Positions 45,622 to 53,766 of a stretch of 64,000 nt of DNA are shown here, in pieces. Where the stretch lies: NCBI GenBank assembly GCA_000961845.1, contig LADZ01000042.1:1-64000 (forward strand), in the 5' to 3' direction. This DNA is from Flavobacteriales bacterium BRH_c54. Lineage in GTDB: Bacteria; Bacteroidota; Bacteroidia; Flavobacteriales_E; Vicingaceae. The notes under the pieces were generated by a model. That model had not been told where the DNA came from. It searched no databases and saw only the letters and a list, made by a program, of their open reading frames with translations. Position numbers and translations under genes: made by a program. Numbering within the stretch: position 1 is the stretch's first letter; each line of letters starts with the position of its first letter.

Positions 45622-47361
45622 TTAATTAAAAATTTCAAACCCTTTATCTATAAGCATGTTAGGGCATTTTATTTTAGATTTTTCAGCAATATAATTTGTT
45701 AAAAACATAGAGAATGGAACCATACTCCTCTCAGAATGTAACCTGACATGTTCTTCATTCTTATATTTTTTCTTAGGGTTCATTGTTACATATTTATAAT
45801 AATCATCAATGGCATTTTCAAGTTGAATTTTCTTTTCAAAAAACTGGTCGTGATGAAAAATAAGGTCATCTATATTAATCAGTGTAATAGGTCTAATATT
45901 TTCGATATTGATACCTTCATCTTTAAGTTTTTCAAGTTCATCTTTAAACCAAAAATTGATAATGTTATTTAATCCTGCAACATCGTATTGATGATGGTGA
46001 GTTATTAATATTGGATATATAACTACATTGTCAGGTTTATAATGTGTATCAAAATCAAAATCTTTTTTTAAAACTCTTCTTATATTATTAATTAATTGAA
46101 GTATGGCTTTATTCACAATTTTACCTGAATCTTTCTGAACATAATAAAACTTTTCTTTAAAGGCTTCTTCTAATTTCTTATAATCACATGAAGATTTAAT
46201 TTCTGCATTAACCAATACATCTTTTGATTCAAACAAAAAAATCTTGTTCCCATTTCTAATGTAATAATCAGGTTCCGCAATTATTCCAAATTCTTTAATT
46301 TGTTGACCTGATAATTTTTTATACTTGCCACCATACATTTTTTTGATAGTAGAATAAAGTAAGAAATTCTCTGAAAATTCATCACAATAAAAGCTTCTGA
46401 AATCTTTTATTTTATATTCTTTTAGGTTATTATTTAATTGTGATAATTTAAAGTATAAACCTTTATGGAGCATTTCGAAAATAAATAATTCATATATAAT
46501 TCTATAGGTTGTATTATTTACTCGATATATTGGATTACTTCTAAGAGAAGTAAAATCGTAATCTACAAGAGCTTCATCATCAGAAATAGTTAGTTTATTT
46601 ATAAAATCTATTTCGGACTTGTAATTTTCACTCTGTTCTTCATACTTAATATCAACATGAGCCTCTTTTTTTTTATTTATGCAAGCAAATGAAAATGGTA
46701 GAACTTTAAGTAAATAATCTTTCCAAGTTTCACAATTAAAATAATCTAAAAAAGATTTTAATAAGGGTTGGGCTTTGTCATTTTTTTCAAGAAACTCAAA
46801 TAGAAAAATAGATTTAATAATTTGAGTTATCATTATTTCTTTGGGATTGTAATTAACCAAATCAGAATAGCTATAAGTCATGGACAATCCAATAGCTGAC
46901 AACTTTAAAGGATGGGATAAATCTTCTGTACTATTGAATGCCTTTTGTCCTTTTGCATTATTTATTTCATTTATTAACAGATATGCTTTAAATATATTTA
47001 TTTCACTTTCCTTTTCTGTCTGGTATTCAGTTTCATCTAAATTTTTAAATGCATATTCAAATAAACATAAACTTGTTAAATGGTTAGGAATTAATACATC
47101 TTTGCCTACCTTTTTCTCAAACTGTTTAATTTTTTTAAAAACTTCATTTGCGAAATCATGATTTTCATTCCGAAAAAACATTTCTATGAACTTTTGATTA
47201 TTGTTGAATTCTGATTTTATGGATGAAAAACCTAAAAAGAAAGAAGCAACATTCAAGAATAATTTTCTGCTTATTCCAGACATTAATGAATCTAAGTCTG
47301 GAGAATCTGTAAATATTTTAGAATACTCTAAGGTAATTTGTATGTTTAACCCAAGGCTCAT
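45622..47361 (-). CDS. Large protein with predicted PD-(D/E)XK nuclease motif
   Basis: 579 residues, no named family recognised. Residues 1-350 are mostly helical. Near the middle, AEPDYYIRNGNKIFLFESKD places P364-D365 and E378-x-K380 at the spacing of a PD-(D/E)XK nuclease core, with Glu328 and Glu331 upstream as possible motif I. The C-terminal region (YPILITHHHQYDVAGLNNII) continues an alpha/beta fold. Its ATG overlaps the RES gene stop by one base (TAATG), so the two proteins are made together. Nuclease activity is an inference from the motif. Confidence 0.6.
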   Translation of the reverse strand: MSLGLNIQITLEYSKIFTDSPDLDSLMSGISRKLFLNVASFFLGFSSIKSEFNNNQKFIEMFFRNENHDFANEVFKKIKQFEKKVGKDVLIPNHLTSLCLFEYAFKNLDETEYQTEKESEINIFKAYLLINEINNAKGQKAFNSTEDLSHPLKLSAIGLSMTYSYSDLVNYNPKEIMITQIIKSIFLFEFLEKNDKAQPLLKSFLDYFNCETWKDYLLKVLPFSFACINKKKEAHVDIKYEEQSENYKSEIDFINKLTISDDEALVDYDFTSLRSNPIYRVNNTTYRIIYELFIFEMLHKGLYFKLSQLNNNLKEYKIKDFRSFYCDEFSENFLLYSTIKKMYGGKYKKLSGQQIKEFGIIAEPDYYIRNGNKIFLFESKDVLVNAEIKSSCDYKKLEEAFKEKFYYVQKDSGKIVNKAILQLINNIRRVLKKDFDFDTHYKPDNVVIYPILITHHHQYDVAGLNNIINFWFKDELEKLKDEGINIENIRPITLINIDDLIFHHDQFFEKKIQLENAIDDYYKYVTMNPKKKYKNEEHVRLHSERSMVPFSMFLTNYIAEKSKIKCPNMLIDKGFEIFN

Positions 47362-48605
47362 TATCTGTATTCTAAATTACAATTAATGTTTAATCCAATA
47401 AAATAAATAGGATTCATTTTTTCTGTTGTTTTAATAAAAATATCCTGTTGGGTAGGTATTGCCATATGATATTTGAGTGTTGCCTTCTCATCAAAATCAG
47501 CAATGGGAATAGAGTGAGTAAGTTTATGAATTATTTGTTCTGTTGTCAATTTCAACATGTTTTCTACATAATGTTTAGCACTAAAAAAATGTTTATCGCA
47601 ACAACACAATAACTTTTCATTATCTTGAACATGTACAAATCTTTTTGGTTCTTCAGGTACTTCGGTATATAGAGAAACGCTTTTATAGTTAATGTCCTCA
47701 ATCTGAACATCCAATTTTAACCACACTATTTTTCCATCCTTAACAATAGCTCTTTTTAATCCTGTAAATGTTATTTCTTCATTTTTTATAGATGTAACCC
47801 TCACCTTATCAATTTGCTTTAAACGAAGATGAGAATCAACAAAGTCTTTTCGGATAGCAAAATTTATTGATTCCTTTTTCTTGGCTACAGATGGATAAGC
47901 AATAATTGGTACATTAACTTTTTGCTTCAGATACCTAACAAAAACATCGTGAACAATAGAGGAGGATATATGATAAAATTTTTTTCCAGTAGATGTAAAT
48001 AATTCTTGATATTTCTTTTGTGCATAATAAAAATTTGTTCTATGAGGTTCTGGCATATTTTGAAATGCTTTGTTAAAGTTATTTTCAACCATTCGCATAA
48101 AAACTGCAGCATAAGAATCTTTGTCCACCGAAAGACCAGAAAAAAGCACTTTCATATTAGTATGCTTCTCAACATCTTTAATTTCCCATGTCGAAATATA
48201 TACAATACTATCATTTTCAATAATATTATCACTTACTTCTATGATAGCAGTATGTTTATCAATAGTTCCATAAAAAACTTGTTGCCCAATTCTATTTGCT
48301 CTTCCCATTGCTAAGATTCTATCGCCTATTTTTTTGGGAGGATATGAAAAATGAGAAACCTTATTTTCATCAACCTGCTCACCTTTTTTCAATACCCTTG
48401 CTCTATAGACAAGAAGAGAGGTTAGTGTTTCCTTTTCTAAAGGATTAACAAGGAATATGTTAGAGGATAATTTTTTTCTAATAAATTCTGTTATTCTCGA
48501 TGGAAACCAGCTAATGGGTATCTTTCTAATTTCATCAAATGCCTTGTCATAATATTCTTTATTGAATACTCTAATTGTAAACGTATTTGAATCATTTCTT
48601 TGCAT
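47361..48605 (-). CDS. RES domain protein (long form)
   Basis: 414 residues. The RES fold is visible at about 60-200: YRAR (67-70), YPP (88-90), GRANRIG (101-107), FYG (111-113) and AIIEV (120-124). RES toxins such as MbcT and ParT degrade NAD+ or ADP-ribosylate targets and are 150-230 residues; this one has a 60-residue N-terminal part and about 200 extra C-terminal residues with a Cys pair (LLCCCDKHFF). It is coupled to the nuclease-like gene downstream and preceded by an interrupted GNAT-like frame. A partner antitoxin of the usual Xre type is not adjacent, but an XRE-S24 regulator heads the operon. Confidence 0.75.
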   Translation of the reverse strand: MQRNDSNTFTIRVFNKEYYDKAFDEIRKIPISWFPSRITEFIRKKLSSNIFLVNPLEKETLTSLLVYRARVLKKGEQVDENKVSHFSYPPKKIGDRILAMGRANRIGQQVFYGTIDKHTAIIEVSDNIIENDSIVYISTWEIKDVEKHTNMKVLFSGLSVDKDSYAAVFMRMVENNFNKAFQNMPEPHRTNFYYAQKKYQELFTSTGKKFYHISSSIVHDVFVRYLKQKVNVPIIAYPSVAKKKESINFAIRKDFVDSHLRLKQIDKVRVTSIKNEEITFTGLKRAIVKDGKIVWLKLDVQIEDINYKSVSLYTEVPEEPKRFVHVQDNEKLLCCCDKHFFSAKHYVENMLKLTTEQIIHKLTHSIPIADFDEKATLKYHMAIPTQQDIFIKTTEKMNPIYFIGLNINCNLEYR

Positions 48606-48795
48606 AAAATCTAATCATTTTAGTTCCATATCCTTTTCGTCTATAAGAATCATTAACTTCAGTTCCATTTAACCAAATTTCATAATTGTCTTTTTCATAA
48701 TCAAATTCACAGATTATTTTGTCACCTGATTTACTAACCTACTCGTACTCATAAATCCTTTCAATTAAACGACTATCTTCTTGATTATCTGTCAT
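48592..48795 (-). pseudogene. GNAT-like short frame interrupted by an in-frame amber codon
   Basis: A 67-codon frame runs from an ATG that overlaps the previous gene's stop by 11 bp to a TGA that overlaps the RES start by 14 bp. It has TAG at codon 19. After it comes CEFDYEKDNYEIWLNGTEVN and DSYRRKGYGTKMIRFYAKK, whose RRKGYGTKM matches the acetyl-CoA loop of GNAT proteins. Either a point nonsense mutation broke a coupled gene, or the amber is bypassed, or the part after it starts elsewhere. Confidence 0.6.
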
Positions 48796-48994
48796 GACAT
48801 TCATTGGCACAATAATAACAGCCATCTGCTGTTGAGTAAGTTTTTTTTGCTTCATCAACAGCATCTTTACAATTCGTAAAACTTCCTAAAAATTTTTGAC
48901 TCCATATATCAGGCATATGTGAACAGCCACTTTTATGAACTTCATGGTCACCATTGCTTTGAGCATTAGTATTAACGTAATAATTGTAATACAT
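48785..48994 (-). CDS. Small Cys/His-rich protein
   Basis: 69 residues: YYNYYVNTNAQSNGDHEVHK, then SGCSHMPD, LGSFTNCKDAVDEAKKTYST and CYYCANECH. The spaced Cys and His suggest metal binding. I recall similar small proteins as scattered accessory genes, without known function. Gap to the previous gene is 9 bp and it overlaps the next frame by 11 bp, within the XRE-S24-led operon. Confidence 0.65.
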   Translation of the reverse strand: MYYNYYVNTNAQSNGDHEVHKSGCSHMPDIWSQKFLGSFTNCKDAVDEAKKTYSTADGCYYCANECHDR

Positions 48995-49003
48995 AGTAAT
49001 AAT

Positions 49004-49213
49004 TTATTTGTTATTAATTAAGTCATTGAGTGACTCTATATTATTTTTTTTAAAATAAGTGTCCAAGTGCATATCACTACGAACACCTAAATCAATATTG
49101 TACTGTTTTTCAATAGTTCCCACATGAGTATCTCCTCTTTTTTGACGGAGTTGACCATCTTGGTTTCTACCTCTTTGCCCTTTCATTCCAGGCGCATCAT
49201 TTTTAATAGCCAT
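49004..49213 (-). CDS. Small basic protein
   Basis: 69 residues with a distinct block: KGQRGRNQDGQLRQKRGDTH, then VGTIEKQYNIDLGVRSDMHLDTY. The N-terminal part is basic and Gly/Gln-rich, the rest helical. I recognise the pattern as a recurring small accessory protein but know no function. It is 26 bp after the XRE-S24 gene and 9 bp before the Cys-rich small gene. Confidence 0.65.
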   Translation of the reverse strand: MAIKNDAPGMKGQRGRNQDGQLRQKRGDTHVGTIEKQYNIDLGVRSDMHLDTYFKKNNIESLNDLINNK

Positions 49214-49239
49214 GATTTTAAATTTATTTAGTTATTATT

Positions 49240-49920
49240 TTAAGTTTTATTTAAGTGACAATAATATTTCCACATTTCTTTAATTTTTTCCTTGTCAACT
49301 TCTTTTGCAGGATATTTTGGGTTTCTCGAAATCAGATTCAAACTGTTTTGATTTTCTACAACCATCTTATAAACTATATCACCGTCATCAGTTACAACTA
49401 TATAGTTTTTACCTGACTGTAATTCATTTTGGTCAATCTTAATACCAACGACATATGCTCCATCATTAACCTCTGGCTCCATCGAATCTCCATCAATTTG
49501 AAATGCTCTAGTAATCCCATAAGGTTTATATGGTATTTTGATTGTCTTGAGATTATCTATAAAATGGTCATCCTGAAATCCACTAACATATCCTGCTCTT
49601 GCTTTTATTGGAACCACAGGAACTTCAGGTTCATTAATAGTTTTAGCATTAGTTTTTTCTTTTTTCGATAAATCAAATCTAACTAGTTCATCTAATGAAA
49701 CATCATAAAATGATGCTAGTTTCATTAAAATATGAATACTAGGAAGAGCATCTCCATTTTCATAAGCTCGATATGATGATTTTCCACTAAGACCTAATAA
49801 TTCACTCATCTCATCTAGGGTCTTATTGTGTTCTCCTCTTAAAAAAGATAAGTTAGACTTAATGAAATTAGATTTCTTATTATCATCTTTTCCTGAATTC
49901 TGTTTCTTTATTGGTGACAT
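49240..49920 (-). CDS. XRE-S24 repressor (LexA/CI-like)
   Basis: From the ATG at 49920, 226 residues: XRE helix-turn-helix (about 20-80; LRGEHNKTLDEMSELLGLSG, YRAYENGDALPS), linker with a probable self-cleavage site A109-G110 (KARAG), and an S24 peptidase domain with Ser146 (DGDSMEPEV) and Lys185 (DIVYKMV). Such repressors are cleaved when RecA filaments form, so the operon below may respond to DNA damage or phage attack. An in-frame TTG 7 codons upstream is possible but would lie over the promoter. It heads the leftward operon. Confidence 0.88.
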   Translation of the reverse strand: MSPIKKQNSGKDDNKKSNFIKSNLSFLRGEHNKTLDEMSELLGLSGKSSYRAYENGDALPSIHILMKLASFYDVSLDELVRFDLSKKEKTNAKTINEPEVPVVPIKARAGYVSGFQDDHFIDNLKTIKIPYKPYGITRAFQIDGDSMEPEVNDGAYVVGIKIDQNELQSGKNYIVVTDDGDIVYKMVVENQNSLNLISRNPKYPAKEVDKEKIKEMWKYYCHLNKT

Positions 49921-49922
49921 AT

Positions 49923-49965
49923 CAAATTTATTACACTTCAAAAGTACAATTAAAATGTACTTGTG
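49923..49965 (-). promoter_or_regulatory. Promoter and operator of the XRE-S24 operon
   Basis: Minus-strand TAAATTTG (49930-49923) fits the -7 consensus and ends 2 bp from the ATG, so the mRNA may be leaderless. Just upstream is the palindrome AAGTACA - 7 bp - TGTACTT (49942-49962), extended at 9 of 10 positions per arm (49939-49965) and covering a TTG at 49949-49947. It is a likely operator for autorepression. Confidence 0.6.
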
Positions 49966-50072
49966 AAATTAATAATCACACAAAGTTATTAACAAATTGC
50001 TGACAATCAGAATTTTTTCATTTTCCTCTTTACTTTTCTTTGATAATTTCTTATGTTTAAAATGGATAAGTA

Positions 50073-50333
50073 TTGTATTACATGGAAGAACTTTTTGACT
50101 ATAGTGAAGTAACCAGGAGAATTGATAAAAATTCATTCATGGTCTATTATGACCAATCAAAGACATATTTAAATTTTGTAATTAAAGTTAGAGAACTTCT
50201 TGAAAATTGTGAGATTTCTAAAGAAACTTTTAGAGATAAAATAGAATTATTGAATGGTGAATTGAAAAGACAAGAGAAAGAATTGTTTATTAAACATTAT
50301 CATCTTCAATCTCCTCCTCCAAGCGATATATAA
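50073..50333 (+). CDS. Small helical protein, divergent from the XRE-S24 operon
   Basis: 86 residues, helical and charged: YSEVTRRIDKNSFMVYYDQS, VRELLENCEISKETFRDKIE, then LKRQEKELFIKHYHLQ. No known family. It reads away from the repressor and may share its operator region. Its 3' end overlaps the convergent 109-aa gene by 44 bp. Start could also be Met4. Confidence 0.5.
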   Translation: MYYMEELFDYSEVTRRIDKNSFMVYYDQSKTYLNFVIKVRELLENCEISKETFRDKIELLNGELKRQEKELFIKHYHLQSPPPSDI

Positions 50334-50619
50334 TCATCATATTAAGAGAATTATCTATCATAGATGAAGGGGTGTTATTTATCATCCCAGTAGAATCCAA
50401 TTCCTTTTGAATATTAAGTAAAATAGGGGCATCTAACTTAATTGCTAAGGAGGATGGGGTATTAATAATTAAGGGTCTAATCCCTTCGAATATATTTAAA
50501 GGCATTCTAACAGAAGCCCATTTTTTTGCATTTTTTCTTATATACCCAATATCAAATAATTTATTCCATATATCATCAGTGCTTAAATTGAGTCCTTCTT
50601 TTTGTATTATTTCTTCCAT
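50290..50619 (-). CDS. 109-residue protein, unknown
   Basis: Soluble: MEEIIQKEGLNLSTDDIWNK, YIRKNAKKWASVRMPLNIFE, IINTPSSLAIKLDAPILLNI, then an acidic end (LEEEIEDDNV). It lies 59 bp downstream of the XRE gene at 50679 on the same strand, so it could be a partner of that regulator. No family recognised. Confidence 0.5.
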   Translation of the reverse strand: MEEIIQKEGLNLSTDDIWNKLFDIGYIRKNAKKWASVRMPLNIFEGIRPLIINTPSSLAIKLDAPILLNIQKELDSTGMINNTPSSMIDNSLNMMIIYRLEEEIEDDNV

Positions 50620-50678
50620 AAGATTATAAAAAATAAATTATCCCCTTCAACTTCAAAAATGTCTGCATTTTTTTAGTA

Positions 50679-50960
50679 TCACCCTTTTGTCTTTTTATCA
50701 AACCCCTCAGAGAAAAAATCTTCAATTGTCATTCCAAATCCAAACTTGATTATTCGAACAAGATTTGCAAAGGAAATATTTCTTTCCTTTCTTTCATACC
50801 CACGCATTAGTGAACGAGCTATACCACTCTCATTTGCCAACTTTTCTTGACTCATTTTTTTGGATTTTCTTAATTGCAAAACCCTATCCATAAGTTTACT
50901 AAGGTATTCTTGCTCTATTTCTTTTGTGTCAGATTTCATAACACAAAAATCATTATTCAA
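50679..50960 (-). CDS. XRE-family small regulator
   Basis: 93 residues. Helix-turn-helix at about 22-78: LRKSKKMSQEKLANESGIAR, SLMRGYERKERNISFANLVR, then IIKFGFGMTIEDFFSEGF. Start could be Met1 or Met8. Divergent from the DnaJ-finger membrane protein gene, whose promoter it may control. Confidence 0.8.
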   Translation of the reverse strand: MNNDFCVMKSDTKEIEQEYLSKLMDRVLQLRKSKKMSQEKLANESGIARSLMRGYERKERNISFANLVRIIKFGFGMTIEDFFSEGFDKKTKG

Positions 50961-51012
50961 ACTAAAAATAGTAACTCTATTTATAAACCCTCTATATTTA
51001 GAATTTATTTTA

Positions 51013-51020
51013 TATATTTG
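51013..51020 (+). promoter_or_regulatory. -7 box (TATATTTG)
   Basis: Exact TAnnTTTG, 17 bp before the ATG at 51038. No clear -33 TTG. Confidence 0.5.
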
Positions 51021-51037
51021 CTAAAATTTTTTGACTT

Positions 51038-51514
51038 ATGAATTCAAACAAGTTAGTTAATTTCTTTAAAGAAGTTTATTCAAAAAATGCCTATCTATTT
51101 ATCGGCATTAATATCTTTTCTTTAATCATAATCTTCTTTGTACTAAGTAAAGAAGCAGGTGGAAGTTTTCTTATGCGAGTGTTTTCTTTCCTTTTTTGTG
51201 TTTTAGTTGGTGGTGGACTTATGGCTTTGTGGGCAAGAAAAAGCAACGAAAGTTTAGTAGTTCCATTCCGAAGGGGTGCAAGCATCCTATTAATATTTTT
51301 TGTTGGTATCGCTTGGATGAATGATGGGTATAAGTCTCCTTACTCAAGTAGAACCAATACAAATAAATCTGTTTCTTCTCAGAGTTATACATGTCCACAT
51401 TGTAATGGATTGGGAGGAAGAACAAATAATATCACGGGGCAGTTTGGTGAATGTTCAAGCTGCGGAGGTGATGGAAGAGTTACAGAAGAACAATATAACC
51501 GATTAACAAAGTAA
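51038..51514 (+). CDS. Membrane protein with C-terminal DnaJ-type zinc finger
   Basis: 158 residues, with TM helices at about 20-37, 45-65 and 80-95, then a short cytoplasmic tail carrying CPHCNGLGG (C119, C122) and CSSCGGDG (C139, C142), the CxxCxGxG pair of DnaJ central zinc fingers. Only one zinc site is formed. Seven bp before the lipoprotein gene, likely cotranscribed. Confidence 0.7.
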   Translation: MNSNKLVNFFKEVYSKNAYLFIGINIFSLIIIFFVLSKEAGGSFLMRVFSFLFCVLVGGGLMALWARKSNESLVVPFRRGASILLIFFVGIAWMNDGYKSPYSSRTNTNKSVSSQSYTCPHCNGLGGRTNNITGQFGECSSCGGDGRVTEEQYNRLTK

Positions 51515-51520
51515 TAAGAA

Positions 51521-52840
51521 ATGAAAAAAATATTTATTTTGGGTCTTTCTGCCCTGATTTTAGCAGGTTGTGGTCCGTCTGAAAAAGAGAAAACAAAACA
51601 ATGGTTGCTTGAAAATATTAATACAAATCACCTGGAAGCTTATTTGAAAAATAATGGACGTGAAGATTTATCCATTTTTAAAGGAATATATAAAGAAGAT
51701 ACCGTTTCTGTTGTAACTAATGATATGTTTATCATTAATGAATTAAATAAGCAAGGTAAATTTACAGGAGCTGAAAATGCATTTGATAAGCTAAATACAG
51801 TATTTAGCAGTGCGAATATATCTCCTGAAATGATTTTGTATGATGAAGAATGTAATGCTTTAATAAATATAATAACAGAAGCCTCTAAGATTGAATTTGT
51901 TTATTTCTTAGTTTACACTAGTAGAAATGAAAAAAATGGTCTATCGTTCATGCCTTTTCCTTTTGTAGATGAATACACAAGTAAAAATCTTTATTATGAT
52001 AAGCTAGCAGTAGACTTGATAAATACATTTGGTAAAAAAGTAAACGAAGGAAATATATCTCAGGCAGATACTTTAGCTCCTTCAATTTCTGAACAAGAGT
52101 TCTTAGGGGATGGAATTTCTGCAGAACTAATTGCTTCACTCACAATGAATCCAAATAAATCAATTACAAAAAAAGAAACAAAGAAAGGACGGGATAAAAC
52201 AACGGGAGAATATTATACTGCTGATGTAGATGTACAGTATTCTGGAAAAGAGAAATCATGGTCCAAAATAAGAGACTATTTTCTTGATGTAAATTCAAAT
52301 ATTTATGTTGTTGAAGATATCGAGTATATTAGGAATTATGATTTCTCTGACCGCTTTCCAAACGGAATACATAATATTAAAAGAATTCGAATAAGAAAAT
52401 TTGATGCTGAAGGTGTTCAAGAATGGAGTTATTGTGGATTGCCATGCTCAACTGATAGTATTTTTAGTAGTTATGGCGATTTAAGTTTTCTTTCCATGGG
52501 ACTTTTAAAAGATACATTAAACATCTTTGTTTATGAAGGCAATCATTCATTTAGCATATATAATTCTAAAGGTTTGAACGAATCGGAAGTTATAAAACAT
52601 GTTTTAAAAATTAATCCAAGTAATGGAGAGCTTCACTCATTTAACACAATTACTAATGAAGTATATCAAGAGTACAAAAACAAAGTTTCGGAAGAACCTA
52701 AAAACAAAGGAAAACTAAATATAATTGAACATAAAAATATACTTGATGAACCCTATCATACATTTAAAATAGGTGAATATGGAGAAGGATATTTTTATTC
52801 ACCTTTTGATTCGTCAGATTGTGATTGTGTAATTGATTAA
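51521..52840 (+). CDS. Large lipoprotein, unknown function
   Basis: 439 residues. Signal peptide and lipobox LILAGC place Cys17 as the lipidated residue. The mature part is mixed, with DKTTGEYYTADVDVQYSGKE, a beta-rich stretch (VEDIEYIRNYDFSDRFPNGI) and a C-terminal Asp/Cys-rich end (SSDCDCVID). No recognised domain. Cotranscribed with the DnaJ-finger protein upstream and the 146-aa protein 8 bp downstream. Confidence 0.7.
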   Translation: MKKIFILGLSALILAGCGPSEKEKTKQWLLENINTNHLEAYLKNNGREDLSIFKGIYKEDTVSVVTNDMFIINELNKQGKFTGAENAFDKLNTVFSSANISPEMILYDEECNALINIITEASKIEFVYFLVYTSRNEKNGLSFMPFPFVDEYTSKNLYYDKLAVDLINTFGKKVNEGNISQADTLAPSISEQEFLGDGISAELIASLTMNPNKSITKKETKKGRDKTTGEYYTADVDVQYSGKEKSWSKIRDYFLDVNSNIYVVEDIEYIRNYDFSDRFPNGIHNIKRIRIRKFDAEGVQEWSYCGLPCSTDSIFSSYGDLSFLSMGLLKDTLNIFVYEGNHSFSIYNSKGLNESEVIKHVLKINPSNGELHSFNTITNEVYQEYKNKVSEEPKNKGKLNIIEHKNILDEPYHTFKIGEYGEGYFYSPFDSSDCDCVID

Positions 52841-52848
52841 TCTAATTT

Positions 52849-53289
52849 ATGATGAATAGAATTTTTATAATAATTGTAATAATTATAATAGTTGGAGGTG
52901 GAATTCAACTTTTTGGATTAGATAAACTAGATGTATGCGACAATGATGATTTAATTGAAAATTTGTGTGAAAGCAATTGGAAGACAAAGGGTGGCTTAAA
53001 TTTATTGGAATTTAATGAGAATGGTACTTTCTCTTTAACAACCAATGGTGGAGAAAATCATGTTGAAGGTACATATCATTTAACAAATGATTGTAACCTC
53101 ATTTTTCCTAATGCTAAAGGTGGAAGTGAATTTTATGGAGTAAAGAATAGGCATATTGTTTTAACTGTTGAAAATGCTGGTAGTACTGAAATTAGCTTAT
53201 CAAGTACTCAGTATAATACATTTATTTTAAAAGATATTGGAACAATGCTAAAAGAGTCTGATTTTGCTCATTTAACTCAAAGAGATTAG
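52849..53289 (+). CDS. Membrane-anchored lipocalin-like protein
   Basis: 146 residues with an N-terminal TM or signal anchor (about 4-22) and a mature beta-rich domain: WKTKGGLNLLEFNENGTFSL, TNGGENHVEGTYHLTNDCNL. The W..xx..LxFxxNGTF..xxxx..GTY pattern resembles small lipocalin-like stress proteins. Third in a rightward run of three envelope genes. Function unknown. Confidence 0.6.
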   Translation: MMNRIFIIIVIIIIVGGGIQLFGLDKLDVCDNDDLIENLCESNWKTKGGLNLLEFNENGTFSLTTNGGENHVEGTYHLTNDCNLIFPNAKGGSEFYGVKNRHIVLTVENAGSTEISLSSTQYNTFILKDIGTMLKESDFAHLTQRD

Positions 53290-53299
53290 AAAAGAGTGC

Positions 53300-53527
53300 C
53301 TACTCATCTATGTTTAATAAGTCAATTAATTTAACATCTAAAGCAATACAGACATCTCGTAAAGTTCCAATACCAGTATTCTGTCCAGATTCAATTCGGA
53401 TTGCTTGAGTTCTGGATGTATTCATTTTTTTTGCAAATGCATATAAAGAAAGTCCTTTTTGAGTCCTTATTTCTTTAACTCTCTCGGAAATTTTCATCAA
53501 ATATTCTTTGTTGTCCAGTTTTTTCAT
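53300..53527 (-). CDS. XRE-family small regulator
   Basis: 75 residues, almost only a helix-turn-helix: ISERVKEIRTQKGLSLYAFA, KKMNTSRTQAIRIESGQNTG, then LRDVCIALDVKLIDLLNID. The start may be Met1 or Met11. Convergent with the lipocalin-like gene and divergent from the DUF2130 gene by 239 bp, so it may control that side. Confidence 0.8.
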   Translation of the reverse strand: MKKLDNKEYLMKISERVKEIRTQKGLSLYAFAKKMNTSRTQAIRIESGQNTGIGTLRDVCIALDVKLIDLLNIDE

Positions 53528-53674
53528 AAAATTACTATTGAAAATCAGTTAGTTAGTATTTTGTCACAAATTTAATCATTTTTTTTGAAACAAAAACCTA
53601 ATTAGGTCGTATAAAGACATTGAATACAAAAAATAATTGTGTTCACTCCCCAAAATCAACTCAAAGCCTGACAC

Positions 53675-53738
53675 TGGTATAATGAGTTAAGCAAACAACA
53701 TTTTATGTAATTAAATTCCTTCCTCAAAAGAGGAAGGA
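53675..53738 (+). promoter_or_regulatory. Extended -10-like box and 5' hairpin before the DUF2130 gene
   Basis: TGGTATAAT (53675-53683) looks like an E. coli-type extended -10 (TGnTATAAT), unusual in this genome. After it, TCCTTCCTC (53717-53725) pairs perfectly with GAGGAAGGA (53730-53738) around AAAA, with flanking AAACAA/TTGTTT partly extending the stem. It may be a regulatory leader; no T-tract follows. Confidence 0.4.
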
Positions 53739-53766
53739 TATTGTTTAACTAACACCATATATAGTC

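Noticed and set aside
47047-47090. Extra nuclease or repeat signal in the 579-aa gene's 5' part
   Set aside because: Only AT-rich low-complexity helical coding sequence was seen.
48006-48314. 102-codon plus-strand frame
   Set aside because: Entirely antisense to the RES gene, with no recognisable motif.
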